Of a DNA stretch of 34,313 nucleotides, positions 33,890-34,313 are shown piece by piece (position 1 is the first letter of the stretch; each line of letters starts with the position of its first letter). The translations under genes and the position numbers were made by a program. The stretch is taken from the NCBI GenBank assembly GCA_039806065.1, contig JBDKJS010000080.1:1-34313 (forward strand), written 5' to 3'. This DNA comes from JBDKJS01 sp039806065 (lineage in GTDB: Bacteria > Bacteroidota > Bacteroidia > AKYH767-A > 2013-40CM-41-45). Below the pieces are notes generated by a model, which was given only the letters and a program-made list of their open reading frames with translations, was not told the DNA's origin and ran no database searches.

Positions 33890-34194
33890 TTTATTCTGCG
33901 TGTGATCGTTTTTTTGGTAACTTTTTGATTATTTATAACGAAGGTAATCCAACTGTCTACTATTTCATATTCATACTTGTTAATTAGTGCTTTTAAATCT
34001 CTTAACTGAGCAGCTGGAAATTTATAAAATCCTTTCACCCCCTTGTATTACCTTTTTACAATAATATTACCTTTTTTATAAAATTCAACTTTCATAGCAT
34101 ATCTCTCTCCATAATAAGCATGAACATGAATAGGCAGATGTTCCTATGAAAAAAACTTGAGTATTATACCAAAATATTCAAAAATGGTGGGCAT
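33886..34194 (-). pseudogene. DUF4160 gene broken by two in-frame stops
   Basis: From the ATG at 34194 the frame reads MPTIFEYFGIILKFFS, TAG (34146-34144), EHLPIHVHAYYGERYAMKVE, then FYKKGNIIVKR, TAA (34050-34048), then a 53-residue tail ending in TGA that overlaps the DUF2442 start. MPTI...GI...EHxPxHVHA is the DUF4160 signature. There is no frameshift: all three parts are in the same frame, which points to two substitutions. Either the gene is inactive, or the stops are sequencing errors, or they are suppressed. The likely result is loss of the DUF2442 partner. Confidence 0.75.
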
Positions 34195-34247
34195 TAGATT
34201 CAAGATTTAATTTTAGTAATAATTGTGCTAATACTGTGTCCTCTATT

Positions 34248-34313
34248 TTAAACTTGTCCTATCGATTTCATTGGTTTTTTTTCAGGTTTCTTTTTCACTG
34301 GCATGGTAGGATA
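34248..34313 (-). CDS. Partial ORF tail, lysine-rich, runs off the window edge
   Basis: Only the last 21 codons are visible (reading YPTMPVKKKPEKKPMKSIGQV before TAA, with internal ATG at codon 4). It could be the C-terminal tail of a larger protein or a micro-ORF. No identification. Confidence 0.2.
   Translation of the reverse strand, partial: YPTMPVKKKPEKKPMKSIGQV

Noticed and set aside
1..34313. tRNA genes, CRISPR arrays, intact insertion sequences
   Set aside because: No TTCGANTC-like T-arm with a matching acceptor, no regularly spaced repeats and no transposase motifs were seen.

Overview
The window looks like chromosomal DNA of a low-GC member of the Bacteroidota, outside the Bacteroidales. 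The evidence is the ssb-gldE-gldD gliding cluster, a two-helix BatA-type membrane protein, a TIGR02757-family protein, a clpC/gyrA divergent pair, many AT-rich starts without Shine-Dalgarno sequences, and TAnnTTTG-like -7 elements. I cannot name the genus. No rRNA, tRNA, CRISPR array, intact insertion sequence or phage block was seen.

Layout. 1-5.75 kb is housekeeping: valS (-), prmA (+), an EamA-type transporter and a DEAD-box helicase (-, overlapping by 4 bp). 5.87-9.39 kb (+) holds ssb with its terminator, then an overlapping gldE-gldD-lipoprotein operon; the last gene combines NlpE-like, COG3650-like and META-like segments. 9.4-12.5 kb (-) is a two-gene unit: a metal/cobalamin-receptor-like protein without a signal peptide, and a patatin fused to an outer-membrane barrel. 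A glycosyltransferase (+) starts divergently from that unit. 13.7-16.75 kb is the least explained part: a 491-aa alpha-helical protein of unknown family, a divergent 62-aa secreted-looking mini-protein with its own terminator, a stand-alone response regulator, and two or three tiny ORFs packed behind it before a strong hairpin. 16.75-24.9 kb (+) holds TIGR02757, BatA-like, a dihydroorotase homologue that has lost its metal-binding residues, a LolA-like periplasmic protein, and a 1043-aa Asp-box beta-propeller protein. 25.0-31.8 kb holds clpC (-), gyrA (+) and a secreted TPR protein (+), bounded by clear terminators.

The last 2.4 kb (31.9-34.3 kb) is an accessory patch of orphan genes and decayed fragments: two unknown proteins meeting tail to tail, a GC-richer open fragment in frame behind the stop of a HicB-like gene, that HicB-like antitoxin with no HicA beside it, a DUF2442 gene, and its usual DUF4160 partner broken by two in-frame stops. 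This looks like a decaying toxin-antitoxin-like island.

The best leads for new biology are the 13.7-16.75 kb regulator and mini-protein cluster, the pseudo-dihydroorotase encoded in overlap with a BatA-like protein, and the remnant island at the right end. All functional statements rest on motifs read by eye; no database search was possible.
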